A stretch of 57,770 nt of DNA from Hydromonas sp. (GTDB taxonomy: Bacteria; Pseudomonadota; Gammaproteobacteria; Burkholderiales; Burkholderiaceae): NCBI GenBank assembly GCA_017495165.1, contig JAFEII010000005.1:1-57770 (forward strand), written 5' to 3'. This document shows, in pieces, positions 1 through 9,014 of the stretch. Made by a program: the position numbers and the translations under genes. The notes under the pieces are model-generated. The model did no database searches, was not told the origin of the DNA, and saw only the letters and a list, made by a program, of their open reading frames with translations. Each line of letters starts with the position of its first letter. The stretch's first letter is position 1.

Positions 1-147
1 CCTAGCAAGGAGACTGCGGGTCAAGCCCGCAGTGACTCATGTTTTGTTCAGGCTTTTCATACAAAACGCGCTGAAAACCAAACCCTCGCCCAACTCCGTG
101 ACTGGCTTTTACCCATGCTGATGAATGGGCAGGTAACGGTTAAATAA
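1..147 (+). CDS. hsdS: 3' end of a type I restriction specificity subunit (hsdS), cut by the window edge
   Basis: The frame is open from the first base and ends at TAA 145-147. It finishes in LRDWLLPMLMNGQVTVK, which I recognise as the usual C-terminus of HsdS, the DNA-recognition subunit of type I restriction-modification enzymes. The first 13 residues (PSKETAGQARSDS) are the in-frame translation of half of a palindromic repeat that recurs downstream. Whether the rest of an intact hsdS lies to the left cannot be seen. It could be the true end of a working gene or, like the next two copies, a fragment. Confidence 0.5.
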   Translation, partial: PSKETAGQARSDSCFVQAFHTKRAENQTLAQLRDWLLPMLMNGQVTVK

Positions 148-171
148 CGCTCTCCATTGTAATAACCCTCG

Positions 172-233
172 GTCATTGCGGGCTTGACCCGCAACCTCCT
201 AGCAAGGAGACTGCGGGTCAAGCCCGCAGTGAC
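172..233. repeat. Palindromic repeat element, copy 1
   Basis: Two 22-base arms (GTCATTGCGGGCTTGACCCGCA and its complement, one mismatch) flank an 18-base centre. A half copy sits at 1-36 and a full copy at 369-431. The right arm is translated in frame in each hsdS fragment, so the element behaves like REP or palindromic elements that can insert in genes without breaking the frame. Confidence 0.8.
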
Positions 234-344
234 TCATGTTTTGTTCAGGCTTGTCATACAAAACGCACTGATAACCAAATCCTCGCCGAACTTCGCGACT
301 GGCTTTTGCCCATGCTGATGAATGGGCAGGTAACGGTTAAATAA
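198..344 (+). pseudogene. Second hsdS 3'-end copy (fragment)
   Basis: This repeats the first copy with a few substitutions: the same palindrome-derived PSKETAGQARSDS, then a tail ending LRDWLLPMLMNGQVTVK and TAA at 342-344. There is no room for the target-recognition domains of an HsdS, which is normally about 400 residues, and no start codon with a ribosome site. It is best read as a duplicated remnant of the end of hsdS. The offset from copy 1 is 197 bp. Confidence 0.7.
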
Positions 345-368
345 CTTTCACCATTGTAATAATCCTCG

Positions 369-431
369 GTCATTGCGGGCTTGACCCGCAATCTCCCTAG
401 CAAGGAGACTGCGGGTCAAGCCCGCAGTGAC
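369..431. repeat. Palindromic repeat element, copy 2
   Basis: Near-identical to the element at 172-233 with one extra base in the centre. It separates hsdS fragments two and three. Confidence 0.8.
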
Positions 432-536
432 TCCCTCGCCGAACTGCGCGATTGGCTGTTGCCCATGCTGATGAACGGTCAGGTGTCGGTTGTCCAGCCC
501 GCCGCACGGCTTTGTGAAGCGCCGTTGAGCGAATAA
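396..536 (+). pseudogene. Third hsdS 3'-end copy (shorter, divergent fragment)
   Basis: The same palindrome half is fused directly to LAELRDWLLPMLMNGQVSV, skipping about 20 codons present in the other two copies, and the frame continues for a further 14 residues to TAA 534-536. The different junction and tail show that this copy comes from another hsdS allele or broke at a different point. It is followed by a strong terminator, as expected for the original end of an hsd operon. Confidence 0.65.
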
Positions 537-542
537 AGGCAA

Positions 543-578
543 AAAAGCGGCGCATTCAAATAAGGATGCGCCGCTTTT
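543..578. terminator. Bidirectional rho-independent terminator between hsdS remnants and pgi
   Basis: AAAAGCGGCGCAT and ATGCGCCGCTTTT form a 13-bp perfect stem with a 10-base loop, with A and T tracts on both sides. It can stop transcripts from the hsdS side and from pgi. Nearly the same stem sequence is used downstream of prfA at 13348-13378. Confidence 0.85.
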
Positions 579-626
579 GTATGGGCGTTTGAGCGTTTGT
601 CCGTGCAGCTTGAGCAAACCCAAAAC

Positions 627-2171
627 CTACTTCATCGCCCCAAACATCACTTTGCCCAATTCCACGCCCCATTGGTCAAAGCTGTTGACGTTCCACACCA
701 CGCCTTGCATAAAGGTTTTGTGTTCATACAACGCAATCAGCGCGCCCAAGGTTTTTGGGGTGAGTTCGGTTAAATGGAGGCGGCTGTTTGGGCGGCTGGC
801 GGGGAAGTGGCTGTAGCTGGGTTTGCTTTGCCATGCGTCGCGCAGGCTGGCGGGCAGGGCGTTGATGCCGTAGGCGAGCGCGTCGGATTGGGCGCGCGCA
901 AACAGGAGTAAGTCTTGCGAGCGGGTGTCGGCGGCGCTGGTTTTGTGGTCATCATTTGCATCGATGCTGATGATGTCCAATGGCACCAAATGCGTGCCTT
1001 GGTGCAGCATTTGGAAAAAACTGTGTTGGGTGCTGGTGCCAAGGCCGCCAAACAACACGGGCGAGGTGGCGTATGAAATGGCGCGGCCTTGTTTGTCGAC
1101 GCATTTGCCGTTTGATTCCATTTCGAGTTGCTGTAAATAATCGGGCAAATAACGCAAACGCTCGGCGTAGCTAATCACGCCGTGGTTTTGGGCGCCATAA
1201 AAATTGGTGTACCAAATTCCAAATGCGGCCATGAGCGCGGGCATGTTTTGTTTAAATGGTGCGTTTAAAAAATGTGTGTCCATTTCGTGCGCGCCGGCAA
1301 GCAATTCTTTAAAGCCATCCGCGCCAATCGCAATCGCAATCGACAACCCAACCGCTGACCACAATGAAAACCGTCCGCCGACCCATTCGGGCAAGGTAAA
1401 GCAGCGCTCAATCGCAATCCCCCAAGCGCTGACCGCTGCAATGTTGTTTGAGACCGCGCAAAAATGCGCCGCTTTGATTGCCGCTTCTGGTGCAGAATTG
1501 TTGGCGCACAACCAGCTCAGTGCAGCTTGTGCGTTGGCTTGGGTTTCCATGGTGGAGTAACTTTTGGATGACAAAATAAACAAGGTGGTTGCAGGGTTTA
1601 GGCCGCGCAACACGCGTGCCATTTCGGCGGGGTCTAAGTTGGCGACAAAATGCACGTGCGGGCCGTTATCAGGTTGCGCCAATGCGTGGCACACCAAACG
1701 CGGGCCCAAGTCTGAGCCGCCAATCCCCAAATTCACCACGTCGGTGAATGCTTGGTTGGAATGGCTTTTAATCTCACCTGCGCGGATTTGCTGTGCAAAG
1801 TTTAAAAACGCATCGCGGGTGGCGGCCGATTCTGTGGCAATACTTGCATCTGCGCCTGTGTACGAGTCGCGCAGCGCGACGTGTAACACAGCGCGCTGCT
1901 CGGAGGTGTTGATGATGTCGCCCTCAAACATCTTTGCGCGCCAGCCTTGCCAGTCTTGTTGCTCAAATAATTGTTCAAACAAATTGAGTGTTTGGTCAGT
2001 CAATAAGTGGCGCGAGTAATCAATCGATACGCCAGCGGCGCTGGTAACCATGCGCTGCGCACGGCTTGCATCATCAGCCAGCAGTTGCGGTAATTTGGCG
2101 CCGCGTTGTTGGTTAAATAATTGTTCGAGCGCTTGCCAAGCGGGTTGTTGGTTGGTTTGTAAAATGGTCAT
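627..2171 (-). CDS. pgi: Glucose-6-phosphate isomerase
   Basis: Cytoplasmic enzyme that interconverts glucose-6-phosphate and fructose-6-phosphate in glycolysis and gluconeogenesis. The 514-residue product is slightly shorter than the E. coli protein. Visible family motifs are the phosphate loop GIGGSDLGPR (149-158), SKSYSTMET (202-210), GGRFSLWSAVGLSIA (265-279), the catalytic Glu in QLEMESNGK (Glu352), QHSFFQMLHQGTH (382-394) and the C-terminal WNVNSFDQWGVELGK with the catalytic Lys. I chose the ATG at 2171, whose product starts MTILQTNQQ; an upstream in-frame start would add 22 residues that do not resemble the family. It is a single gene, followed by the terminator at 543-578. Confidence 0.96.
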   Translation of the reverse strand: MTILQTNQQPAWQALEQLFNQQRGAKLPQLLADDASRAQRMVTSAAGVSIDYSRHLLTDQTLNLFEQLFEQQDWQGWRAKMFEGDIINTSEQRAVLHVALRDSYTGADASIATESAATRDAFLNFAQQIRAGEIKSHSNQAFTDVVNLGIGGSDLGPRLVCHALAQPDNGPHVHFVANLDPAEMARVLRGLNPATTLFILSSKSYSTMETQANAQAALSWLCANNSAPEAAIKAAHFCAVSNNIAAVSAWGIAIERCFTLPEWVGGRFSLWSAVGLSIAIAIGADGFKELLAGAHEMDTHFLNAPFKQNMPALMAAFGIWYTNFYGAQNHGVISYAERLRYLPDYLQQLEMESNGKCVDKQGRAISYATSPVLFGGLGTSTQHSFFQMLHQGTHLVPLDIISIDANDDHKTSAADTRSQDLLLFARAQSDALAYGINALPASLRDAWQSKPSYSHFPASRPNSRLHLTELTPKTLGALIALYEHKTFMQGVVWNVNSFDQWGVELGKVMFGAMK

Positions 2172-2400
2172 GTGGGCCTTTATTTTGGATGGTTTGGGGC
2201 AAAAAATAACGGTGTATTGTAGCAAAAAGTACCGCATATTTTATAAAATATGGCTTTTGCAACGCCAATTGCGTGGCGTAAAAATACGTGGTTTGAATTT
2301 TGGGCGCTCGCTTCAAAAAACAAAAGTTCAGGTACAATGCGCGGCAGTGTCACACATTTTTTATCCACTTTCTTTACCTACTTTCTTAAAGGAGTTTTTC

Positions 2401-3003
2401 ATGGCAGTTTTAGTTGGCAAACCAGCCCCAGACTTTAATGTTGCAGCGGTTCTTGGTAACGGCGAGATCGTTGACTCATACCATTTTGGCCAAGCGTCCA
2501 AAGGCAAATACGCGATGGTGTTTTTCTATCCGTTGGATTTTACGTTTGTGTGCCCATCAGAGTTGATTGCGCTTGACCGTCAAATGAGCGAATTTACCGC
2601 ACGCGGCGTTGAAGTGGTGGCGGTGTCGGTGGACTCTCAATTTACCCACAACGCATGGCGCAATACGGCGATTAATGATGGTGGGATTGGCGCGGTGCAA
2701 TACACCATGGCGGCCGATACCAAACGCCAAATCCAACAAGCGTATGACGTTGAATGCGACGATGGTGTGGCGTTTCGCGGTGCGTTCATCATTGACAAAA
2801 AAGGGATTGTGCGCTCACAAATCGTGAATGATTTGCCGTTGGGACGCAGCATGGAAGAGTTGTTGCGCATCATTGATGCGTTGCAATTTACGGATGAGTA
2901 CGGCGTGGTTTGCCCTGCCAATTGGAAAAAAGGCGATAAAGGCATGACGGCAAGTCCAAGCGGCGTTGCGTCTTATTTGACTGAGAACGCCAGCGCGCTG
3001 TGA
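2401..3003 (+). CDS. 2-Cys peroxiredoxin (AhpC/TSA, Prx1 subfamily)
   Basis: Thiol peroxidase that reduces hydrogen peroxide and organic peroxides. The 200-residue product has the peroxidatic cysteine in FTFVCPSEL (Cys51) and the resolving cysteine in VVCPANW (Cys171), so it is a typical 2-Cys enzyme. A GGIG motif and a long C-terminal tail resemble the sensitive type, though the usual YF motif reads YL here. A strong AAAGGAG site lies 7 to 8 bases before the ATG, and a TACAAT -10-like box lies at 2333-2338. No OxyR or AhpF gene is adjacent, so the reductant is unknown, probably thioredoxin. Confidence 0.93.
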   Translation: MAVLVGKPAPDFNVAAVLGNGEIVDSYHFGQASKGKYAMVFFYPLDFTFVCPSELIALDRQMSEFTARGVEVVAVSVDSQFTHNAWRNTAINDGGIGAVQYTMAADTKRQIQQAYDVECDDGVAFRGAFIIDKKGIVRSQIVNDLPLGRSMEELLRIIDALQFTDEYGVVCPANWKKGDKGMTASPSGVASYLTENASAL

Positions 3004-3071
3004 GCACAGAATACATAAAATCAAATTGATTTAATTTAATTTGTTGTCATTCAATTTCGGCTTGAATCATC

Positions 3072-3113
3072 GCAAAAGCGTTTTTACTGTTGTATGAAGT
3101 AAAAGCGCTTTTG
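3072..3113 (+). terminator. Terminator of the peroxiredoxin gene
   Basis: GCAAAAGCGTTTTTAC pairs with GTAAAAGCGCTTTTGT across a 12-base loop. It lies between the peroxiredoxin stop and the OPT transporter, so the two genes are probably separate transcripts. Confidence 0.7.
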
Positions 3114-3164
3114 TTATAAAAAACACATGCAATCGGTGTGTTCAAACAGACAGGAAAAATTTTA

Positions 3165-5198
3165 ATGAATCCTACTAATAATTTAAAAGAACTCACGCTG
3201 CGCGGCATCATATTGGGTGCGCTTATCACCATTGTGTTTACCGCATCCAACGTGTATTTGGGCTTAAAGGTCGGCTTGACGTTTTCGTCCGCCATTCCCG
3301 CCGCCATGATTTCGATGGGCGTGTTGCGCTTGTTTCAGGGCCCAAATATTTTAGAGAACAACATCGTCCAGACCCAAGCCTCGGCAGCGGGTACGTTGTC
3401 GGCGATTATTTTTGTGTTACCCGGTTTGTTAATGATGGGTTACTGGACGGGGTTTCATTTTTGGCAAACGTTCTTTATCGCCGCTGCGGGTGGCATGCTG
3501 GGCGTGATGTTTACCATTCCACTGCGCCGCGTGATGGTGGTCAACAGTGACTTGCCATACCCTGAAGGCGTTGCAGCGGCGGAAATTTTAAACGTTGGCT
3601 ACACAGATACCAAGGGCGGCAAAGACACTGCGGCCAAAGACGGTTTAAAAGACATTGCCGTGGGCAGCTTTTGGTCGGCGCTGGTGGCGTTTTGTACCGC
3701 AGGTTTGAAAATTTTGGGCGAAGGCTGGAGCAAGTTTTTTGTGATTGGCGGCTCTGTGTTTCAAATCCCTATGGGTTTTTCGCTCGCATTGCTTGGCGCA
3801 GGTTATCTGATTGGGATTGTGGCGGGTTTGGCCATGTTGTTTGGAATTGTGTTGACTTGGGGTATTTTGGTGCCGTATTTTACGGCGCATGAAGCCTTGC
3901 CGGTGGCGGACGAATTGGGCAAGTTTGCGGTGGGCATTTGGAAGTCAAAAGTGCGTTTGATTGGCGCGGGCGTGATTGCGCTGGCGGCGGTTTGGACATT
4001 GATTACGTTGTTTAAACCGATGGTTGAAGGGATTAAAATGTCCTTTGCCGCAGCGCGAGGCTCGCAAAAAAATGGCGCGCAATTGCCAGAAACTGACCGT
4101 GATTTATCAGGCAAAACGATTCTTGGCGTGGTGTTGGGCACAGTTGTCTTGCTGGCAGCCACATTTTCGAGTTTTGTGGCGCAAGCGCCAATGGCGTTGA
4201 GATCGGCTTGGTTGTTGGTGCTGTTGGTGACGGTGCTCACGGTGCTGATTGGTTTTTTGGTGGCGGCCGCTTGCGGTTATATGGCGGGTTTGGTTGGCTC
4301 GTCGTCTAGTCCCATTTCTGGGATTGGCATTATTGCGGTGATTGTTTCATCATTGAGTTTGTTGATGATGGGACGCGCAACCGGTTTGCTTGATACGCCA
4401 GAAGGCACGCAGTTTGCAACGGCGTTGGCATTGTTTTCAACCAGCGCTGTGGTGGCGGTGGCTGCGATTTCGAATGACAATTTACAAGACCTTAAAACGG
4501 GGTTTTTGGTTGGCGCGTCGCCGCGTAAACAACAAATTGCCTTGCTGATTGGTTGCGTGATTGGTGCGTTGGTGATTGCGCCTGTGTTGGATGTGCTTTA
4601 TCAAGTATATGGCTTCACGGATGCCATGCCACGTGCAGGGATGGAGGCTAAAAATGCATTGTCAGCGCCGCAAGCAGGTTTGATGACGACCATTGCAACG
4701 GGGATTTTCTCGAACAACATCCAATGGACTTATTTTGTGAGCGGTTTGGGTTTGGGCGCGGCTTTGGTGCTGGTTGATGCATTGCTTAAACGACGTGGCG
4801 GTAAAATGCGCTTGCCTGTGTTGGCGGTTGGTTTGGCGATTTACTTGCCACCTGCGGTGAACATGCCGTTGGTGATTGGTTCCATCATTGCGTGGTTCGC
4901 GCAACGCACCTTAAAGGCACGTGCGGCGGCTCGCGGCGAAAATTTACCTGATTTAGAAAAACGCTCTGAGCGACGTGGCGTGCTGATTTCTTCAGGTTTG
5001 ATTGTGGGGGAAAGCTTGATTGGCGTGATTGTGGCAATTATTATTTTGGCATCCGTGTTACGCGGCGGCTCAGATTCGCCACTGGCGTTGGGGATTGAGT
5101 TCTTAAAACCTTGGGCGGATGTGTTGGGCTTGGTGGTATTTGTACTGACCTCAGTTTGGTTTTACTTCAAACTCACCAAAGTGCGCGATAAGTCATGA
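3165..5198 (+). CDS. OPT-family oligopeptide transporter
   Basis: Inner-membrane protein of 677 residues with at least a dozen hydrophobic segments, matching the oligopeptide transporter (OPT) superfamily. Recognisable features are the N-terminal TASNVYLGLKVGLTFSSAIP region, LPYPEGVAAAEIL, and the PISGIGIIAVIVSSL and AISNDNLQDLKTGFLVGASPRKQQ stretches typical of bacterial OPT proteins. Family members import peptides or metal chelates with protons; the substrate cannot be told from sequence. The start is the ATG at 3165 behind CAGGAAA. It is monocistronic, with its own terminator at 5228-5260. Confidence 0.88.
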   Translation: MNPTNNLKELTLRGIILGALITIVFTASNVYLGLKVGLTFSSAIPAAMISMGVLRLFQGPNILENNIVQTQASAAGTLSAIIFVLPGLLMMGYWTGFHFWQTFFIAAAGGMLGVMFTIPLRRVMVVNSDLPYPEGVAAAEILNVGYTDTKGGKDTAAKDGLKDIAVGSFWSALVAFCTAGLKILGEGWSKFFVIGGSVFQIPMGFSLALLGAGYLIGIVAGLAMLFGIVLTWGILVPYFTAHEALPVADELGKFAVGIWKSKVRLIGAGVIALAAVWTLITLFKPMVEGIKMSFAAARGSQKNGAQLPETDRDLSGKTILGVVLGTVVLLAATFSSFVAQAPMALRSAWLLVLLVTVLTVLIGFLVAAACGYMAGLVGSSSSPISGIGIIAVIVSSLSLLMMGRATGLLDTPEGTQFATALALFSTSAVVAVAAISNDNLQDLKTGFLVGASPRKQQIALLIGCVIGALVIAPVLDVLYQVYGFTDAMPRAGMEAKNALSAPQAGLMTTIATGIFSNNIQWTYFVSGLGLGAALVLVDALLKRRGGKMRLPVLAVGLAIYLPPAVNMPLVIGSIIAWFAQRTLKARAAARGENLPDLEKRSERRGVLISSGLIVGESLIGVIVAIIILASVLRGGSDSPLALGIEFLKPWADVLGLVVFVLTSVWFYFKLTKVRDKS

Positions 5199-5227
5199 CG
5201 AATTTGTAATTCGCAATTTGTAACCAC

Positions 5228-5260
5228 AAAAAACGGCTCATTAAAATGAGCCGTTTTTTT
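5228..5260. terminator. Terminator between the OPT transporter and apbC
   Basis: AAAAAACGGCTCAT, a short TAAA loop, then ATGAGCCGTTTTTTT. The stem is perfect with A and T tracts on both sides, serving the two convergent genes. Confidence 0.88.
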
Positions 5261-5305
5261 ATGCACCACGAGGAAGGCGCACGTTTTTGTCTGCGCTGTG
5301 TTGAC

Positions 5306-6355
5306 CTAAACGCTGGTCACCTTAAATTTATGGCTTAAATCTTTTGGCAAAAGCGCCACGGCTGCGCTGATTTTGCGGGCAATGCTTAAGTAATGCAGGG
5401 CGGTTGCGCTGGTAGGGTTTTGCGCCACCGTTGGTTTGCCGTTGTCTGCGGCGCTGCGAATCTCCATTGCCAGCGGCAATTGCCCCAATAAAGTCACGCC
5501 AAAATCAGCCGACATTTTATCTGCGCCGCCTGCGCCAAAAATCGCTTCCTCATGGCCGCATTTTGCGCAGGTGTGCAACGCCATGTTTTCCACGATGCCC
5601 AACACAGGCACATTGGTTTTTTCAAACATTTTTAAACCCTTGCGCGCATCCAGCAGCGCCAAATCTTGCGGCGTGGTCACAATCACCGCGCCCGTTACGG
5701 GAATTTTTTGGGACAATGTGAGCTGAATGTCGCCAGTACCGGGCGGCATGTCGATGATTAAATAATCCAAATCCGTCCAAGCCGTTTGGTTAAATAATTG
5801 CTGCAACGCTTGCGAGACCATCGGGCCGCGCCACGCGGCGGGTGCATCTGTGTCAATCAAAAAACCAATCGAGTTCGCTTGCACGCCGTATTGCGTGTGC
5901 GGAATCATTTGCTCAGCGGCGTTGAGTGCGGGTTTGCCTGATAAATTAAGCAAGAGCGGCACGGATGGGCCATAAATATCCGCATCAAGCAAACCGACTG
6001 TTGCGCCTTCCGCGCTCAATGCCAGTGCGAGGTTGACCGCTGTGGTGCTTTTGCCCACGCCGCCTTTGCCCGATGCCACTGCAATCACGTTTTTAACCTG
6101 CGGCAACACAGACAAACCCGCTTGCACCATGTGCGCGCTGATTTTTGTGGTGATATTGACCGCCAGCTGCGAGCCAGCCGCCGCGTGAATGCGCCCAATT
6201 AAATCGGCATGTGCGCTCGCGCAGGCGTAGGGCAGCTCAATCAAAACGTGTGTGGCATCGAGCGACTTAATCGCCCGTACTTGCCCCAACGTGAGCGGCG
6301 CGTCCTGCTCAATCGTGAGTGTGTCTAATAGATTGCGTAATTCTTGCTGATTCAT
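5306..6355 (-). CDS. apbC: Mrp/ApbC iron-sulfur cluster carrier ATPase
   Basis: Cytoplasmic P-loop protein that binds and delivers 4Fe-4S clusters to apoproteins. The 349-residue protein has an N-terminal DUF59/MIP18-like region (about 1-80), the deviant Walker A SGKGGVGKST (95-104), a GLLDADIYGPS switch region, DMPPGTGDIQLT, and the CAKC pair (263-266) that bridges a cluster between two subunits. It is divergent from metG, the usual neighbour in Burkholderiales. AGGG lies 8 bases upstream of the ATG. Confidence 0.95.
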   Translation of the reverse strand: MNQQELRNLLDTLTIEQDAPLTLGQVRAIKSLDATHVLIELPYACASAHADLIGRIHAAAGSQLAVNITTKISAHMVQAGLSVLPQVKNVIAVASGKGGVGKSTTAVNLALALSAEGATVGLLDADIYGPSVPLLLNLSGKPALNAAEQMIPHTQYGVQANSIGFLIDTDAPAAWRGPMVSQALQQLFNQTAWTDLDYLIIDMPPGTGDIQLTLSQKIPVTGAVIVTTPQDLALLDARKGLKMFEKTNVPVLGIVENMALHTCAKCGHEEAIFGAGGADKMSADFGVTLLGQLPLAMEIRSAADNGKPTVAQNPTSATALHYLSIARKISAAVALLPKDLSHKFKVTSV

Positions 6356-6519
6356 GTGGTTTGCCCTGTGTTAAAATGCCCGATTATTTTGTTGGTACTT
6401 CACTGTGCGCATGGCGTAGGGCAGGTTTAGCGCGCCCTTGTTTGCGATTGTCACGATTTGGGTGCGATAAATTTCGCGCCTACAAACTTACTTATTAACC
6501 ATTCAATAGAGATTGACTT

Positions 6520-8577
6520 ATGCCACACACCGCCCGCCAAATCCTTGTTACATCTGCTTTGCCTTACGCCAATGGTCAAATTCACATTGGTCATTTGGTT
6601 GAATACATTCAAACCGACGTTTGGGTGCGCTACCTCAAATTAAATCAGCACGAAGTATACTACGTCGGCGCGGATGATACACACGGCACGCCCATCATGC
6701 TGCGCGCCGAAAAAGAAGGCATCACGCCCAAAGAACTCATCACCCGCGTGTGGGGCGAACACAAACGTGACTTTGACGCGTTTGGCATTTCGTTTGATAA
6801 TTTTTACACCACTGATTCGCCCGAAAACCAAGAACTCAGCAACGAAATTTACCTCAATTTGCAAAAAAACGGTTTGATTGCCGAGCGTGAAATCGAGCAG
6901 TATTACGACCCTGAAAAAGAAATGTTTTTGTCCGACCGCTTCATCAAAGGCGAATGCCCCAAATGCCACACGCCAGACCAATATGGCGACTCGTGCGAAC
7001 ATTGCGGCGCGACCTACGCGCCCACGGATTTAATCAAACCGTACTCGGCGCTCTCAGGTGCAACCCCGATTCGCAAAAAATCACTGCATTACTTTTTTAA
7101 ACTGTCGGATGAGCGTTGCGAGTCTTTCCTGCGCGACTGGGTACAAGGTTTGGCACAAGTTGAAGCGACCAACAAAATGCGCGAATGGCTGGGCGAGGGC
7201 GCAGAACACAAATTATCGGATTGGGATATTTCACGCGATGCGCCGTATTTTGGGTTTGAAATCCCCAACGCGCCGGGCAAATATTTTTATGTTTGGCTGG
7301 ATGCGCCCGTGGGTTATTACGCCAGCTTTAAAAACCTATGCGCAGCCAAAAATTTGAACTTCAACGACTGGGTCAAAGCCGATTCAACCACCGAGCAGTA
7401 CCATTTTATTGGCAAAGATATTTTGTATTTCCACACCTTGTTTTGGCCTGCCATGCTCAAATTTTCAGGCCTGCGCACGCCGACCAACGTCTTTGCGCAC
7501 GGCTTTTTAACCGTGGATGGCGCCAAAATGAGCAAATCACGCGGCACATTTATTACCGCCGACAGCTACATTCAAACAGGCATGAACCCCGAATGGTTGC
7601 GCTACTATTTTGCCGCCAAACTCAACGCGTCCATGGAAGACTTGGATTTAAACTTTAACGACTTCATCGCCCGCACCAACTCTGATCTTGTGGGCAAATA
7701 CGTCAACATCGCCAGCCGCGCCGCAGGTTTTCTCGTCAAACGCTTTGAAGGGCGCGTGTTGGACAGCGCCATGAACGTCGAACTATTACAAACCCTACGC
7801 GCCGCCCAAAGCAATATTGGCGCGCTGTACGAAGCACGCGAATCAGGCAAAGCCATGCGCGCCATCATGGAACTGGCCGACCAAGTCAACGTGTTTATTG
7901 ACAGCAATAAGCCATGGGATTTGGCCAAAGACCCAGCCAAAACCGACGAATTACACGCCGTGTGCAGCGTGTGCGTTGAAGCCTTCCGAATTTTGAGTGT
8001 CTATTTATCGCCCGTCATGCCAAACACCGCCGCCAAGGCCTATGCGTTTTTAAATATTGGCGCGCAAAACTGGGACGACGTTCACACGCCACTGCAATCA
8101 GCCAACGCCATCAACGCTTACAGCCACATGATGACGCGCGTGGAAGACAAACAAATTGACGCATTGATTGCGGCCAATAAAACCGAAGAAGCCGCACCCG
8201 TCGCCATCGCAGCGCCGACCAAAGCCGCGCCCGCTGCCGCTGAATCAAACATTATTGGGATTGATGACTTTGTTAAAGTTGATTTACGCATCGCCAAAAT
8301 CGTTGATTGCCAAGCGGTTGAAGGCTCAACCAAACTGCTCCAACTCACGCTTGACGTGGGCGAAGCGACCACGCGCAACGTGTTTTCGGGCATCGCAGCG
8401 GCCTACAAACCAGAGGACTTGATTGGCAAACTCACCGTCATGGTGGCCAATTTGGCCCCACGCAAAATGAAGTTTGGCATTTCTGAAGGCATGGTTTTAT
8501 GCGCATCAGGCAACGACGACGGCTTGTACTTGCTCGAACCAAACGCTGGCGCGCAAGCAGGCATGCGGATTTCGTAA
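6520..8577 (+). CDS. metG: Methionyl-tRNA synthetase
   Basis: Charges tRNA-Met with methionine in the cytoplasm. The 685-residue protein shows the class I signatures HIGH (22-25) and KMSKS (336-340), and a zinc knuckle with Cys146, Cys149, Cys159 and Cys162. After the anticodon-binding helical domain comes an Ala/Pro-rich linker and a C-terminal EMAP/Trbp-type tRNA-binding domain from about residue 580 ([16 protein letters not shown]), which dimerises the long form of the enzyme. It is divergent from apbC. Confidence 0.97.
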   Translation: MPHTARQILVTSALPYANGQIHIGHLVEYIQTDVWVRYLKLNQHEVYYVGADDTHGTPIMLRAEKEGITPKELITRVWGEHKRDFDAFGISFDNFYTTDSPENQELSNEIYLNLQKNGLIAEREIEQYYDPEKEMFLSDRFIKGECPKCHTPDQYGDSCEHCGATYAPTDLIKPYSALSGATPIRKKSLHYFFKLSDERCESFLRDWVQGLAQVEATNKMREWLGEGAEHKLSDWDISRDAPYFGFEIPNAPGKYFYVWLDAPVGYYASFKNLCAAKNLNFNDWVKADSTTEQYHFIGKDILYFHTLFWPAMLKFSGLRTPTNVFAHGFLTVDGAKMSKSRGTFITADSYIQTGMNPEWLRYYFAAKLNASMEDLDLNFNDFIARTNSDLVGKYVNIASRAAGFLVKRFEGRVLDSAMNVELLQTLRAAQSNIGALYEARESGKAMRAIMELADQVNVFIDSNKPWDLAKDPAKTDELHAVCSVCVEAFRILSVYLSPVMPNTAAKAYAFLNIGAQNWDDVHTPLQSANAINAYSHMMTRVEDKQIDALIAANKTEEAAPVAIAAPTKAAPAAAESNIIGIDDFVKVDLRIAKIVDCQAVEGSTKLLQLTLDVGEATTRNVFSGIAAAYKPEDLIGKLTVMVANLAPRKMKFGISEGMVLCASGNDDGLYLLEPNAGAQAGMRIS

Positions 8578-8708
8578 GGGCGCACGGTTTTTAATTTTTA
8601 TGGTCATGCAAAACTAAAAACAGCGGGGCGGGTTTGATTGTTGGCAATTGCGCATCGACATTTTTTAAGTAAATACTCAAAAAATCTGTCTAAAAACAGA
8701 AAAAATGT

Positions 8709-8737
8709 TTGACAGTTTTAGAAACCTTGCTTATAAT
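8709..8737 (+). promoter_or_regulatory. Consensus sigma-70 promoter of tRNA-Thr
   Basis: TTGACA at 8709-8714, a 17-base spacer and TATAAT at 8732-8737: a perfect match to the sigma-70 consensus, with the mature tRNA starting 16 bases after the -10 box. This fits a strongly expressed stable-RNA gene. Confidence 0.9.
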
Positions 8738-8753
8738 TGCGTCTGTTGTTTCA

Positions 8754-8829
8754 GCCCGTTTAGCTCATCTGGTAGAGCACCTGACTTGTAATCAGGGGGT
8801 GGTGGGTTCAAGTCCTGCAACGGGCACCA
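8754..8829 (+). tRNA. tRNA-Thr (anticodon TGT), CCA encoded
   Basis: A 76-base cloverleaf: acceptor arm GCCCGTT/AACGGGC, a D arm in TAGCTCATCTGGTAGAGCA, anticodon stem CCTGA/TCAGG around CTTGTAA (anticodon TGT, reading ACA), a T arm in GGTGGGTTCAAGTCCTGCA, discriminator A and encoded CCA. The 3' part is the attachment site of the integrated element that follows. The tRNA is left intact because the element restores its 3' end. Confidence 0.97.
8805..8822 (+). repeat. attL of the 4.4-kb element (within the T arm of tRNA-Thr)
   Basis: GGTTCAAGTCCTGCAACG is repeated exactly at 13242-13259. After a two-base gap (GG here, missing there) both copies continue CACCAAG. One end in the 3' part of a tRNA and an adjacent integrase gene is the classic arrangement for tyrosine-recombinase islands. 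Confidence 0.92.
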
Positions 8830-8860
8830 AGTACATTATCGAGAACATCCGATAACATCC

Positions 8861-8896
8861 AAAAAACCCCATAAACATTGAGTTTGTGGGGTTTTT
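8861..8896 (+). terminator. Terminator brought by the element for tRNA-Thr
   Basis: AACCCCATAAAC pairs with GTTTGTGGGGTT (one G-T pair) around a 5-base loop, flanked by A and T tracts. It lies inside the element, 32 bases after the tRNA, and replaces the tRNA terminator that was displaced to the far side of attR. Confidence 0.85.
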
Positions 8897-8942
8897 CTTT
8901 GTCTATAGTGTCCGACGCAATCGTTGACATCTAAGCGCAAAC

Positions 8943-9012
8943 TGGGTAACTTATTGGGTAACTGCACTTTTTCACAAGGTGTTACCCAATTTTCAAGGAT
9001 AAGTTACCCAAT
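8943..9012. promoter_or_regulatory. Left cluster of TTGGGTAAC sites (putative integrase arm sites or operator)
   Basis: Two direct TGGGTAAC sites lie at 8943-8963, in TGGGTAACTTATTGGGTAACT, and two inverted copies (GTTACCCAAT) at 8981-8990 and 9003-9012. The last ends two bases before the integrase ATG. The 21-base direct pair recurs at the right end of the element. This layout suggests arm-type sites of the integrase, with the inverted copies also able to repress its own promoter. The binding role is inferred. Confidence 0.65.
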
Positions 9013-9014
9013 CA

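Noticed and set aside
1-431. CRISPR array
   Set aside because: The repeat unit is about 197 bases, contains coding sequence and a palindrome, and shows no short regular repeats or variable spacers.
348-623. 91-codon frame on the minus strand over the hsdS remnants
   Set aside because: It runs antisense through the palindromes, the hsdS tails and the terminator, and resembles no protein family.
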